This document shows positions 9,363 to 16,572 of a stretch of 64,000 nt of DNA, piece by piece. Below the pieces are notes generated by a model, which was not told the DNA's origin, did not search any database, and saw only the letters and a program-made list of their open reading frames with translations. How positions within the stretch are numbered: the first letter of the stretch is position 1; each line of letters begins with the position of its first letter. The translations under genes and the position numbers were made by a program. This DNA is from Curtobacterium sp. HSID17257 (GTDB lineage: Bacteria; Actinomycetota; Actinomycetes; Actinomycetales; Microbacteriaceae). Location of the stretch: NCBI RefSeq assembly GCF_003989515.1, contig NZ_RBLU01000002.1, positions 17,749-81,748 on the forward strand, in the 5' to 3' direction.

Positions 9363-9758
9363 ATGACCACCAAGCCCACCGTGCTGTTCATCTGCAAGCA
9401 CAACGCCGGCCGCTCCCAACTCGGCGCAGCCCTCCTCGAGCTCGCCGCCGACGACCGCTACACCGCCACCTGCGCCGGGATCGCCCCCGCCGACGAGGTG
9501 AACCCGTCGATCGCCGCGACCGTCGCGGAACTCGGCCTCGACATCAGCGACCGCGCCCCGCGGAAGGTCACCCCCGAACTGCTGGATCAGGCCGATGTGG
9601 TTGTGCTGATGAAACCCGGCCTCGACCTTCCCGCGACGCCCCGCGGGAAGGTGTTGCAGTGGTCGTTCCCGGACCCGGACTCCTGGGCCCCCGACGACGT
9701 CCGCCCCATGCGCGACGCCGTCGCCGCCCGCATCCAGGACGAGCTCCTGCACCCATGA
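9363..9758 (+). CDS. arsC2: Second arsenate reductase, mycothiol/mycoredoxin type
   Basis: 131 residues with P-loop CKHNAGRS (Cys11) and an Asp-Pro general-acid region (FPDPDSW). It lacks the distal Cys pair seen in the first ArsC; the only other cysteine is near residue 37 (ATCAGI). That matches the mycothiol/mycoredoxin-dependent corynebacterial enzymes, which form an arseno-mycothiol adduct; mycothiol is expected in this lineage. It starts 12 bp after the flavoprotein and overlaps the acetyltransferase by ATGA. Having both reductase chemistries in one operon is notable. Confidence 0.88.
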   Translation: MTTKPTVLFICKHNAGRSQLGAALLELAADDRYTATCAGIAPADEVNPSIAATVAELGLDISDRAPRKVTPELLDQADVVVLMKPGLDLPATPRGKVLQWSFPDPDSWAPDDVRPMRDAVAARIQDELLHP

Positions 9759-10273
9759 CCGATCCCACGGTCCTCGTGCGGCCGATGGCCGCCGCGGACT
9801 GGCCCGCCGTGGAAGCGATCTACCGGGAGGGCATCGCCACCGGGAACGCGACGTTCGAGGCGGCACCGCCGACGTGGGAAGCATTCGACGCCGGGAAGCT
9901 GCCGGAGCACCGGTTCGTCGCAGCCGACGGTGACGCGGTTCTCGGCTGGGTGGCGGTCTCTCCGATCTCCGCCCGGCCGGTGTACCGGGGCGTCGTCGAG
10001 CACTCCGTCTACGTCGCCGCCGCAGCGCGTGGTCGCGGCGTCGGACATCTGCTCCTCGACGCCCTGATCGCGTCGACCGAGGCCGCCGGCATCTGGACCA
10101 TCCAGTCCGGGATCTTCCCCGAGAACGCCACCTCCCGCGCCCTCCACGCCCGCCACGGGTTCCGCGAACTCGGCACCCGAGAACGCGTCGGCCTCATGAC
10201 GTTCGGGCCGTGGGCCGGGCAGTGGCGCGACAACGTCCTCGTTGAACGACGTAGCCCACGGGTTGGCTGCTGA
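9755..10273 (+). CDS. arsN1: GNAT N-acetyltransferase, ArsN1/PAT-like
   Basis: 172-residue GNAT protein with the acetyl-CoA loop ARGRGVGHLLLDAL (about 90-103) and HARHGFRELGTRERVGL near the C-terminus, resembling phosphinothricin acetyltransferases. In ars operons this family (ArsN1) acetylates the arsenic antibiotic arsinothricin. The ATGA overlap with the second arsC supports that assignment, but substrate choice between arsinothricin and phosphinothricin cannot be read from sequence. It is the last gene of the operon and converges on the TIR gene 12 bp away. Confidence 0.85.
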   Translation: MTDPTVLVRPMAAADWPAVEAIYREGIATGNATFEAAPPTWEAFDAGKLPEHRFVAADGDAVLGWVAVSPISARPVYRGVVEHSVYVAAAARGRGVGHLLLDALIASTEAAGIWTIQSGIFPENATSRALHARHGFRELGTRERVGLMTFGPWAGQWRDNVLVERRSPRVGC

Positions 10274-10285
10274 GCAGCAGCGCTG

Positions 10286-11044
10286 TCAGTCGCTGACCGA
10301 TGCCAGGCTCAGTGCGTCAGCTTCTTCACCGTTGAGCTCACCAACGAGTTCGGCGATCTTCTCGGCGATGACCGCCAACGAGTCTTCCTCCGTGCTCAGG
10401 CCACCGCGAGAGGCGAGCATCGGGCTTACCTGGTCAAGTTCCTCGAACGACACCCCGTGCAGCACCGGCACCAGCAGGCTCCGGCGCAGCAGAGCGCTGA
10501 GTTCACTGCTCGCCACACTGCGGTCCGTGCGGAGCTTGTCGAGCATCGCGGGCGTTACGAGCACGATTCCGATGCGGGACGTCACGAGCCCCTTGTCGAT
10601 GGCTACCCGCATGTCGGTGCCAAGCTGAAGAGTGACCTCGCTGAACCAGACCGACACGTCCTCGCCGCGGAGCAAGTCGTAGAGGTCCTTCGCGTCTGCC
10701 TGACGATCCGGCCACGCGTGACAGAGGAAAACGTCGTGCACCTGCGTCCGCGTCGCGGCTGCTGCGCGCACCGGCTCCAGGTCGCGAACTTCCTGCGCTG
10801 TGTACGAGACCGAGGACGTGCTCGGCTGCCAAGACGGCCGAGCGGCGCGTCGGGCCCCTCCTCCACCGCCGCTGCTACCCCGACTGATGCCGGCGCCACT
10901 CCGCACTGATGCGGCTGGAGCGGGGAAGGATGGGTGCGAACGCGGCGGCGAGTAGCTGTACCGTCCGCGCCGTCCGCAAGACGGGCACGCAGCAGCAGCT
11001 GCGGAGGACCGATGACCCCGTACGGGCGCGGTGCAGTACGACAT
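10286..11044 (-). CDS. TIR-domain protein with N-terminal Cys/His motif
   Basis: 252 residues from ATG 11044 (MSYCTAP). An in-frame GTG at 11074 has a good GAGGTGG sequence upstream and is the alternative start. Residues 1-25 contain C4, H11, C20 and C23 (CTAPVRGH, CPSCGR), a probable zinc knuckle. A Ser/Gly/Arg/Pro-rich linker follows to about residue 75. A TIR domain runs from about 102 (VHDVFLCHAWPD, VWFSEVTLQLG, IGIVLVTPAML); Glu181 (SSELSALL) is the likely catalytic glutamate of NAD-cleaving TIRs. An anti-phage or signalling role is inferred from family. No partner gene lies beside it. Confidence 0.85.
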   Translation of the reverse strand: MSYCTAPVRGHRSSAAAAACPSCGRRGRYSYSPPRSHPSFPAPAASVRSGAGISRGSSGGGGGARRAARPSWQPSTSSVSYTAQEVRDLEPVRAAAATRTQVHDVFLCHAWPDRQADAKDLYDLLRGEDVSVWFSEVTLQLGTDMRVAIDKGLVTSRIGIVLVTPAMLDKLRTDRSVASSELSALLRRSLLVPVLHGVSFEELDQVSPMLASRGGLSTEEDSLAVIAEKIAELVGELNGEEADALSLASVSD

Positions 11045-11123
11045 GCGGCTGATCGTATCCACAGCCACCGACACCGATGAGCCACCTCATCAGGCGATGA
11101 GATATGGACCCACCTCGACGGAG

Positions 11124-11805
11124 TCAGCAGCAGTCGCAGGCGTCGACTTCTCGCTCGCCGGTGAGCGCAGAGACGGGCTGCTTGCACGCGTCACCGCGCC
11201 ACGCTTCCAGACCTTCCCGGACCGCGAAGACGACCACGACGAGCCCCGCCACCGGGTCTGCCCATGACCATCCAAACAGGGTGTTGCAGCAGGCCGATGA
11301 GGACGGCAGCCGAGAGGTAGCTGCAGACGAGGGTCTGCTTCGAGTCCGCGATCGCGGACGCGGAGCCGAGTTCCTTCCCGATGCGCCGTTCCAACAGGCT
11401 GAGGAACGGCATGACCGTGAGGCTGACCGCAGCGAGGATGATGCCCACGGTGCTGTGCTCCGGCTGGCGGAGCCCAGCGAACGTGAGGCCGGCGTTGACG
11501 GTGACGTACAGCGCGAGGCCGAAGAACGACACCGCGATGACCTTCAAGGCGGTGCGCTCTCGCGCCTCCGGGTCACGTCCGGCGAACTGCCACGCCACCG
11601 CGGCGGCGGAGAGGACTTCCACGATTGAGTCGAGGCCGAACCCGATCAGTGCCGTCGAGGACGCCACCGTGCCGGCGGCGATCGCTATCACGGCTTCGAT
11701 CACGTTGTAGGTGATCGTCGCGGCGACGATCCACCGCACCCGCCGCTGTAATACGCTCCGGCGCGTAGCCGACAAGGGCGCAGCGAGCTGCACGGCGGCG
11801 CTCAT
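11124..11805 (-). pseudogene. CDF-family metal (Cd/Zn) exporter, frameshifted near its C-terminus
   Basis: The reading frame from ATG 11805 gives a cation diffusion facilitator with conserved segments ([33 protein letters not shown]). After GLLQ at about 11285 the frame goes astray and stops at 11191. The other minus-strand frame then continues the family sequence: [31 protein letters not shown], ending CDCC at a TGA at 11124. One extra base or two missing bases near 11280-11290 therefore split the gene. The start overlaps the cmtR stop (ATGA). The lost tail contains the last transmembrane helix and a Cys-rich end, so the product is probably inactive unless this is a sequencing error. Confidence 0.85.
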
Positions 11806-12155
11806 GCGCCGGCCCCGCAGCACAGCGGTACGTCGCAGTCCTCGTCCGCGCATCCGGCGCCGTCGTCGACAGCGAGCACGACGTCGACCAGCGCGTCTAT
11901 CGCACGTGTCAGGTGCGGGTCCGCGATCTCGTACCGGGTGCTTCGCCCCTCCTGGACGGCGACGACAATGCCGCACCCACGCAGGCACGCGAGATGGTTT
12001 GACACGTTCGTGCGCGTTAGATCCAGCTCCTCCGCCAGCCGCGCCGGGTAGCCAGGCTCGTCGAGCAGTCGGAGCAAAATCCGGGCTCGCGTCGGATCGG
12101 CCAGCGCCCGGCCGAGACGGTTCATCACGTCAAGCCGCGAAGCAATGGTCAGCAT
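11802..12155 (-). CDS. cmtR: CmtR-like Cd(II)/Pb(II)-sensing repressor
   Basis: 117-residue ArsR-family protein closely resembling mycobacterial CmtR: MLTIASRLDVMNRLGRALAD at the start, then NVSNHLACLRGCG, whose two cysteines four residues apart on the recognition helix are the CmtR metal ligands. The C-terminus is Cys-rich (GCADEDCDVPLCC), offering the additional ligand. It forms an operon with the CDF exporter, overlapping by ATGA. A TATAGT box on the minus strand (12162-12167) ends six bases before the ATG, so the transcript is probably leaderless and repression would act at that promoter. Confidence 0.92.
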   Translation of the reverse strand: MLTIASRLDVMNRLGRALADPTRARILLRLLDEPGYPARLAEELDLTRTNVSNHLACLRGCGIVVAVQEGRSTRYEIADPHLTRAIDALVDVVLAVDDGAGCADEDCDVPLCCGAGA

Positions 12156-12185
12156 ACGGTGACTATACAGCCGACGATGAGCATA
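12153..12185 (-). promoter_or_regulatory. cmtR promoter, probably leaderless
   Basis: A -10 hexamer TATAGT (12167 to 12162 on the minus strand) lies six bases before the cmtR ATG, placing transcription initiation at or next to the start codon. Any CmtR autoregulatory site would overlap it. Confidence 0.5.
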
Positions 12186-12246
12186 GGACGAGAGCCACCC
12201 TGTCTCGATAGCCGATGGCGCTCCGGACATTGGCGTGGCTGACGTC

Positions 12247-13200
12247 CTAGAGGGTGCGTCCAGCGTTCGCGGTGAGCCACGGGATCGGGTTGACGGGCGT
12301 GGTGCCGCCGGGCATGACTTGGAGGTGCAGGTGCGCTCCGGTGCTCGCGCCGGTGTTGCCGACGAGTCCGACGAGCTGCCCGACCGCGACGGTGTCACCT
12401 GGTCGCAGCGGTGAGGAGCCGAAGATCATGTGCGCGTAGAGGGTGGAGACGAGGCGGCCGTCGATCTGGTGGTCGATGATGACGTACTGCCCGTACTCCG
12501 GGTGCGTTGTCGACACTCGGACGGTGCCGGCAGCAATAGCGCCGATGGGGGTGCCAGCACCGGGAGTGAGGTCGACGCCCTGGTGGATGGAGGAGCAGGT
12601 CGCGCATGGTGCGCTGCGCGGGCCGAACGGTGAGCTGATGGTGATGGCACCGGCGATGGGCCAGCGAATGTCGCCGGTACCCGTGTTCACGATCGTGCCG
12701 CCTGTGGTCACGGGGACGCTCTGCTTCGTCGACGGGGAGGAGCCGGTCGACGTCGTTCGTGGAGCGGGTGTGGTCTTGGTGATGACGGGCTTCGGGGCCG
12801 GCTTGGTGATCGTGTATCCGTCGCGGTCGACCGCGACGGTCAACCCAGACGCGGTGAAGCTCTGCCCGGCAGCGGTGGGAGCGACTCCGGGCACGACGGC
12901 CGCGGGGCCGGTCGTTGCCTGCGCGGGCAGCGCTGCGGCAGCGGTGAACAGTGCCATCGCGGCCGCAGCGCCGGTGATCGGGACCGCGGCGAGAACGCGT
13001 GACCGCAGCGAGCGGATCGGCGTTACCGGTGCGAGCGTCGCGGTCGGTAGTGGCCGCGGTACCGGCTGATTAGCGGCGGTGGTCGTTGCGCGACCAGTGC
13101 GGTTGGTGGTCAGGGTTGCGGCGGCTCGTTCGGCGGCGAGGGCTTCGCGGCGCGTCAGGGGTGCGGGAATGGCGGGGGTCTGGTGGTGCTGCTGGGGCAC
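12247..13200 (-). CDS. Exported M23 (LytM) peptidase-like protein
   Basis: 317 residues from GTG 13200, chosen because TTGGAG sits eight bases upstream. The N-terminus carries a basic stretch (LTRREALAAERAA) common in Microbacteriaceae M23 proteins and a hydrophobic anchor or signal around residues 70-95 (ending LPAQA). A Ser/Thr/Pro linker leads to an M23 domain with ligands H206 and D210 (HQGVDL), H257 (YAHM) and the H290-x-H292 pair (HLHLQ), so it is likely catalytically competent. Expected role: cleavage of peptidoglycan crosslinks at the cell surface. Two extra cysteines (CATC) precede the first zinc ligand. Confidence 0.88.
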   Translation of the reverse strand: MPQQHHQTPAIPAPLTRREALAAERAAATLTTNRTGRATTTAANQPVPRPLPTATLAPVTPIRSLRSRVLAAVPITGAAAAMALFTAAAALPAQATTGPAAVVPGVAPTAAGQSFTASGLTVAVDRDGYTITKPAPKPVITKTTPAPRTTSTGSSPSTKQSVPVTTGGTIVNTGTGDIRWPIAGAITISSPFGPRSAPCATCSSIHQGVDLTPGAGTPIGAIAAGTVRVSTTHPEYGQYVIIDHQIDGRLVSTLYAHMIFGSSPLRPGDTVAVGQLVGLVGNTGASTGAHLHLQVMPGGTTPVNPIPWLTANAGRTL

Positions 13201-13339
13201 GGACAGGCTCCAAGAGTGGTGGTGGCCGGCAGGCCTAAACATGGGGTGACCCGAGCGGGAGTCGGGCAGAGGGGAAGGGGTGGAGCCGGTCGTGGGCCGC
13301 GGCGGGAAGGGGGGAGCCCGCCGCGACCCACGCCGGGGT

Positions 13340-13933
13340 TTAGAGGGACGCGAGCATGTCCTGCATCTGGGTGATCTGCTCGGTCTGGCTCGACACGATC
13401 GACTTCGCCATCGCGACGGCGTCGGTGTTCTTGCCCTTGTCGACTTCGGTCTTGGCCATGTCGACGGCGCCCTTGTGGTGCTGGACCATCTGCTCGAGGT
13501 AGAGCTTTGCGGCGTCCTTCGCGGACGCCTGGTCGAGGTCGTTCATGTCGGAGTCGGACATCATCCCGGACATGGAGTGCCCCATCCCGGAGTGCTCCGA
13601 CTCGGTCGGCTCATCCCAGCCCTTCAGCCAGCTGGTGAGCTGGCTGATTTCCGGGGACTGCTCGGCCTTGATCTGCTTCGCGAGGTCGGTGACGCCGGTG
13701 TCGACGCCGGAGCCCTTGGCGAGGAGCATGTCGCTCATCTCGACGGCCTGCTTGTGGTGCGGCAGCATCATCTGCGCGAACATCACGTCCTGGTCGTTGT
13801 GCGCCGATGCAGCCGACGTCGACGACGATGCGCCAGCGTCGGAGCTGCTGTTGCCGGCGGAGCAGCTGGCGAGGGTGAGTCCGAGGGTCAGTGCGGCCGC
13901 GACCGCGAGCGTGCGCGTGGTGGTGGTGTGCAT
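13340..13933 (-). CDS. DUF305 lipoprotein
   Basis: 197 residues with a lipoprotein signal (lipobox LASC, Cys24). Two copies of the DUF305 motif follow: MMLPHHKQAVEMSDM near residue 60 and MVQHHKGAVDMAKTE near 155, with a Met/His-rich segment between (HSGMGHSMSGMM). DUF305 proteins are secreted ferritin-like helical proteins often found beside copper-resistance genes; metal binding through His/Met is inferred. ATG at 13933 with GGAAG upstream. It lies just upstream of the M23 gene on the same strand, 140 bp apart. Confidence 0.9.
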   Translation of the reverse strand: MHTTTTRTLAVAAALTLGLTLASCSAGNSSSDAGASSSTSAASAHNDQDVMFAQMMLPHHKQAVEMSDMLLAKGSGVDTGVTDLAKQIKAEQSPEISQLTSWLKGWDEPTESEHSGMGHSMSGMMSDSDMNDLDQASAKDAAKLYLEQMVQHHKGAVDMAKTEVDKGKNTDAVAMAKSIVSSQTEQITQMQDMLASL

Positions 13934-14039
13934 GATCTTCCGTTCCCGTGGATGCGTCAGGTGTTCCGGGCAGGCGGACGCCTGCCGGATCTGGGCATGC
14001 GGGAGCCACCCTTCGGGGGTGGGGTCCCGCAGGGGCGGA

Positions 14040-14495
14040 TCAGATGCGGATGATCTGCAACGCCGTCAGTGACGGCGGTTTCGGTGCCGCGATGCGGCGC
14101 GGCAGCCGGTCAGCCAGCGCGAGCAGGCGCGCGAGCAGGTAGAGGATGCCGCCGGTCCGTGCGCGCAGCAGCGCCCACGTGAACAGGGCGACCGTCAGCG
14201 CGCACGCCATCCCCATCAGCGAGCACATCAGCGCACAGAGGCCGCTGTCACAGCCTGCATCGGTGAGGACGGTCATCACCGCTGTCACGGGAGCTGCGTG
14301 CTCACCGTGGCTGGCAGCCGCGACGTGGCTGTGCTCGGCGGTGGCCGCGGGAGCAGCCATCGGGTGCTCGTGGCCGGCGGTGTGCCCGGCCATCGTGCGC
14401 ATCAGGAGCGTGAACCCGACCAGCAGCAGCAACGCCAGCGTCGCCGTGGCCTGCAACAGCAGCCGGCGACGCGGGGAGACGGTGGTGGTGAGCAT
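14040..14495 (-). CDS. DUF6153-like small membrane protein
   Basis: 151 residues with an N-terminal hydrophobic segment (LLLQATATLALLLLVGFTLL), a His-rich external loop (GHTAGHEHPM, EHSH, SHGEH), a Cys-containing hydrophobic stretch (GCDSGLCALMCSLMGMAC) and a basic tail. The arrangement matches actinobacterial DUF6153 proteins, which accompany DUF305 and copper genes. The ATG at 14495 follows GAAAG. It is divergent from the DUF4396 gene across a CsoR-like operator and upstream of the DUF305 gene. Function unknown; His/Met/Cys content suggests metal handling. Confidence 0.75.
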   Translation of the reverse strand: MLTTTVSPRRRLLLQATATLALLLLVGFTLLMRTMAGHTAGHEHPMAAPAATAEHSHVAAASHGEHAAPVTAVMTVLTDAGCDSGLCALMCSLMGMACALTVALFTWALLRARTGGILYLLARLLALADRLPRRIAAPKPPSLTALQIIRI

Positions 14496-14642
14496 CAGTC
14501 TTTCGAGCAGACGGGTCGGAGGAGCGCTTCTATGGTGCGGTACCCCGAACGGCGGCGGCAACTCGGTGTCCGGATTCACACCGATCCCGCCGCGACCGAC
14601 TCACTCGGGAACACCGCGCGGGGCCCCGCGTTACAGCGCATG

Positions 14643-14661
14643 GTACCCCCCAGGGGTATAC
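14643..14661. promoter_or_regulatory. CsoR-like copper operator
   Basis: The sequence contains TACCCCCCAGGGGTA (14644-14658), an inverted repeat of the TACCCC-GGGGTA form bound by copper-sensing CsoR repressors in actinobacteria. It lies 40 bp before the DUF4396 ATG and about 150 bp upstream of the divergent DUF6153 gene, so it could serve one or both. No csoR gene is in the window. Confidence 0.65.
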
Positions 14662-14699
14662 GTGAACTGTTGACGTCAGCAGCGTCAGATCGGAGCAGC

Positions 14700-15200
14700 A
14701 TGAACACGCACGAGCACCACCAGATGAGCGGACACGAGCACGCCGGCCACGCCACCGGGCACGGGACGACGACGTGGTCGATGGCGGCGCAAGCGACGCT
14801 GCACTGCCTCACCGGCTGCGCGATCGGTGAGGTTCTCGGCATGGTCATCGGCACCGCAGCCGGCTTCCATAACGCCGCAACTATCGTTCTGTCGATCGTC
14901 CTGGCATTTATCTTCGGCTACGCCCTCACCATGCGCGGTGTCATCAAGTCGGGCCTGACGCTCGCGGCGGCGTTCAAGGTCGCTCTCGCGGCGGACACTG
15001 TCTCGATCGCCGTCATGGAGATCATCGACAACACGGTCGTGGTCGCGATTCCGGGAGCGATGGACGCGCAGCTCAACCAGTGGCTGTTCTGGGGCTCCCT
15101 CGCCCTGTCCCTTGCCCTGGCGTTCGTGGTTACCACCCCGGTGAACCGGTGGATGATCAGCCGCGGGCTCGGCCACGCCGTCGTTCACGGCCACCACTGA
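14700..15200 (+). CDS. DUF4396 membrane protein, His-rich N-terminus
   Basis: 166 residues. The first 25 are His-rich (THEHHQMSGHEHAGHATGHG), followed by four hydrophobic helices and a His-rich end (HAVVHGHH). LHCLTGCAIGEVLGM is the conserved Cys-containing entry of DUF4396 proteins, typically found with copper-resistance genes. The CsoR-like operator immediately upstream supports copper induction. The ATG at 14700 follows GGAGCA. No CopA ATPase or CopZ is present nearby, so this looks like an accessory copper-handling membrane protein. Confidence 0.85.
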   Translation: MNTHEHHQMSGHEHAGHATGHGTTTWSMAAQATLHCLTGCAIGEVLGMVIGTAAGFHNAATIVLSIVLAFIFGYALTMRGVIKSGLTLAAAFKVALAADTVSIAVMEIIDNTVVVAIPGAMDAQLNQWLFWGSLALSLALAFVVTTPVNRWMISRGLGHAVVHGHH

Positions 15201-15279
15201 TCGTGGCAAGGAGCGCCGCCGGGAATCATCAGCCCGGTGGCGCTTCCTGCCGTTCAGCGCGTCTCGATGGACGATGGCG

Positions 15280-16511
15280 GTTTCAAGGGGTCGTTGCAAC
15301 GGGTGGTTGTTTCGGGTCTGACAGTAGCTGCTGAAACGCTTCCGCCGGGGTGCGGTGGCCGAGAGTCTTGCGGGGTCGACCGTTGAGTTCGGCGGCGACC
15401 TCGAGGAGCCGTTCGGGTCTGCGAATGGTGAGGTCGGTGGACTTCGGGAAGTACTGCCGGAGTAGGCCGTTGGTGTTCTCGTTCGAGCCGCGCTGCCACG
15501 GCTTGTGCGGATCGCAGAAGTAGATCGCGAGGTCCGTGGCGAGGGTGATGTCCTTGTGCCGGGCAAGCTCCGTGCCCTGATCCCACGTCAACGACCGACG
15601 GAGATGCTCGGGCAGGGCCTGGATGGTGGGGATCATCGCGTCGCGGACCGCGTCGGCGCTGTGTCCATTGGGGAGGTGGAGCAGCATCACGTATCGGGTG
15701 GTGCGTTCGACGAGGGTGCCGATCGCGCTCCTGGCGTTGATCCCGACGATCAGATCGCCTTCCCAGTGCCCAGGAACAGCCCGGTCGTCGACCTCGGCCG
15801 GGCGTTCGCTGATCAGGATCATGTCGCGGATCTTCGACCACGACGCCCGCCGGGGCTCACCCCGGTGCCGGCGGATGGCGCGGCCGGTGCGGAGGTGTTT
15901 GTGCAGGTCAGCGCGCAGGTGCCCGCGGCCCTGCACGAACAGGGACTAGTAGATCGTCTCGTGCGACACGTGTATCTCCGGCCGGTTCGGGAAGGACCGG
16001 ATCAGGTCATCACGGATCTGCTCCGGGGACCAGTTCCTCACCAACCGCAACTCGACCTGCAGCGCAAGCTCGACCCGGTCCAGCTTCCGGGGCTTGGGGC
16101 GCCGCGCTCGAACTCGGCACTGCTTCTCCGCCGAGTACGGCCGGTAATTCCCGCCAGCTGCAGCGTTCCTGCTGAGCTCGCGACTGATCGTCGATGGCGC
16201 CCGGCCGAGGGCTTTCGCGATCGCGCGCACGCCGACACCGTTGAGGCGCAGGTCCGCGATCTGCAGCCGCTCTTCCTGACTCAGGTACCTGTCCGAGCGA
16301 GGCTTGTGGGCGAACGGGTTTCGCCCGCCGGCTGCTTTGACCCATCGGTATCCCTGACGTCGATCCACGCCGACAGCATCACAGGCCGCCGTACGGCCAA
16401 GGCCCTGTCTCAATAGCTCCCAGAACCGAGCCTCTCGAGCGCGGTGTTCCAGCCTCGATCCCATCTGCAGCACTCCGATTCACGGTGGTGTTGCAACGAC
16501 CGGCTGAACCC
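15280..16511. mobile_element. IS30-family insertion sequence, inactivated
   Basis: About 1.23 kb bounded by inverted copies of GGTCGTTGCAAC (15289-15300) and GTTGCAACGACC (16490-16501), with weaker similarity further out (TTTCAAGG versus GGTTCAGCC reversed). The transposase stop overlaps the left repeat, as is usual for compact IS elements. No clear target duplication was identified. It sits between the DUF4396 gene and the OLD nuclease gene. Confidence 0.8.
15283..16473 (-). pseudogene. IS30-family transposase with in-frame amber codon
   Basis: The frame from 16473 (GTG; ATG at 16464) encodes an N-terminal HTH (RAIAKALGRAPSTISRELSRN) and ends at TAG 15946-15948 directly after HETIY. The same frame continues SLFVQGRGHLRADLHKH and the DDE catalytic region (HWEGDLIVG, LTWDQGTELARH, NENTNGLLRQYFPK) to a TGA at 15283. 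Homologues have a residue such as Gln (CAG) at the stop position, so a single C-to-T change explains the break. Without suppression the catalytic half is not translated from this start. Confidence 0.88.
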
Positions 16512-16572
16512 AAGGATCCCTCAGCGGGCTAGGACGCGAGTTAGGCCTCTGTTCGGCCGGGCTCAGTAACAC

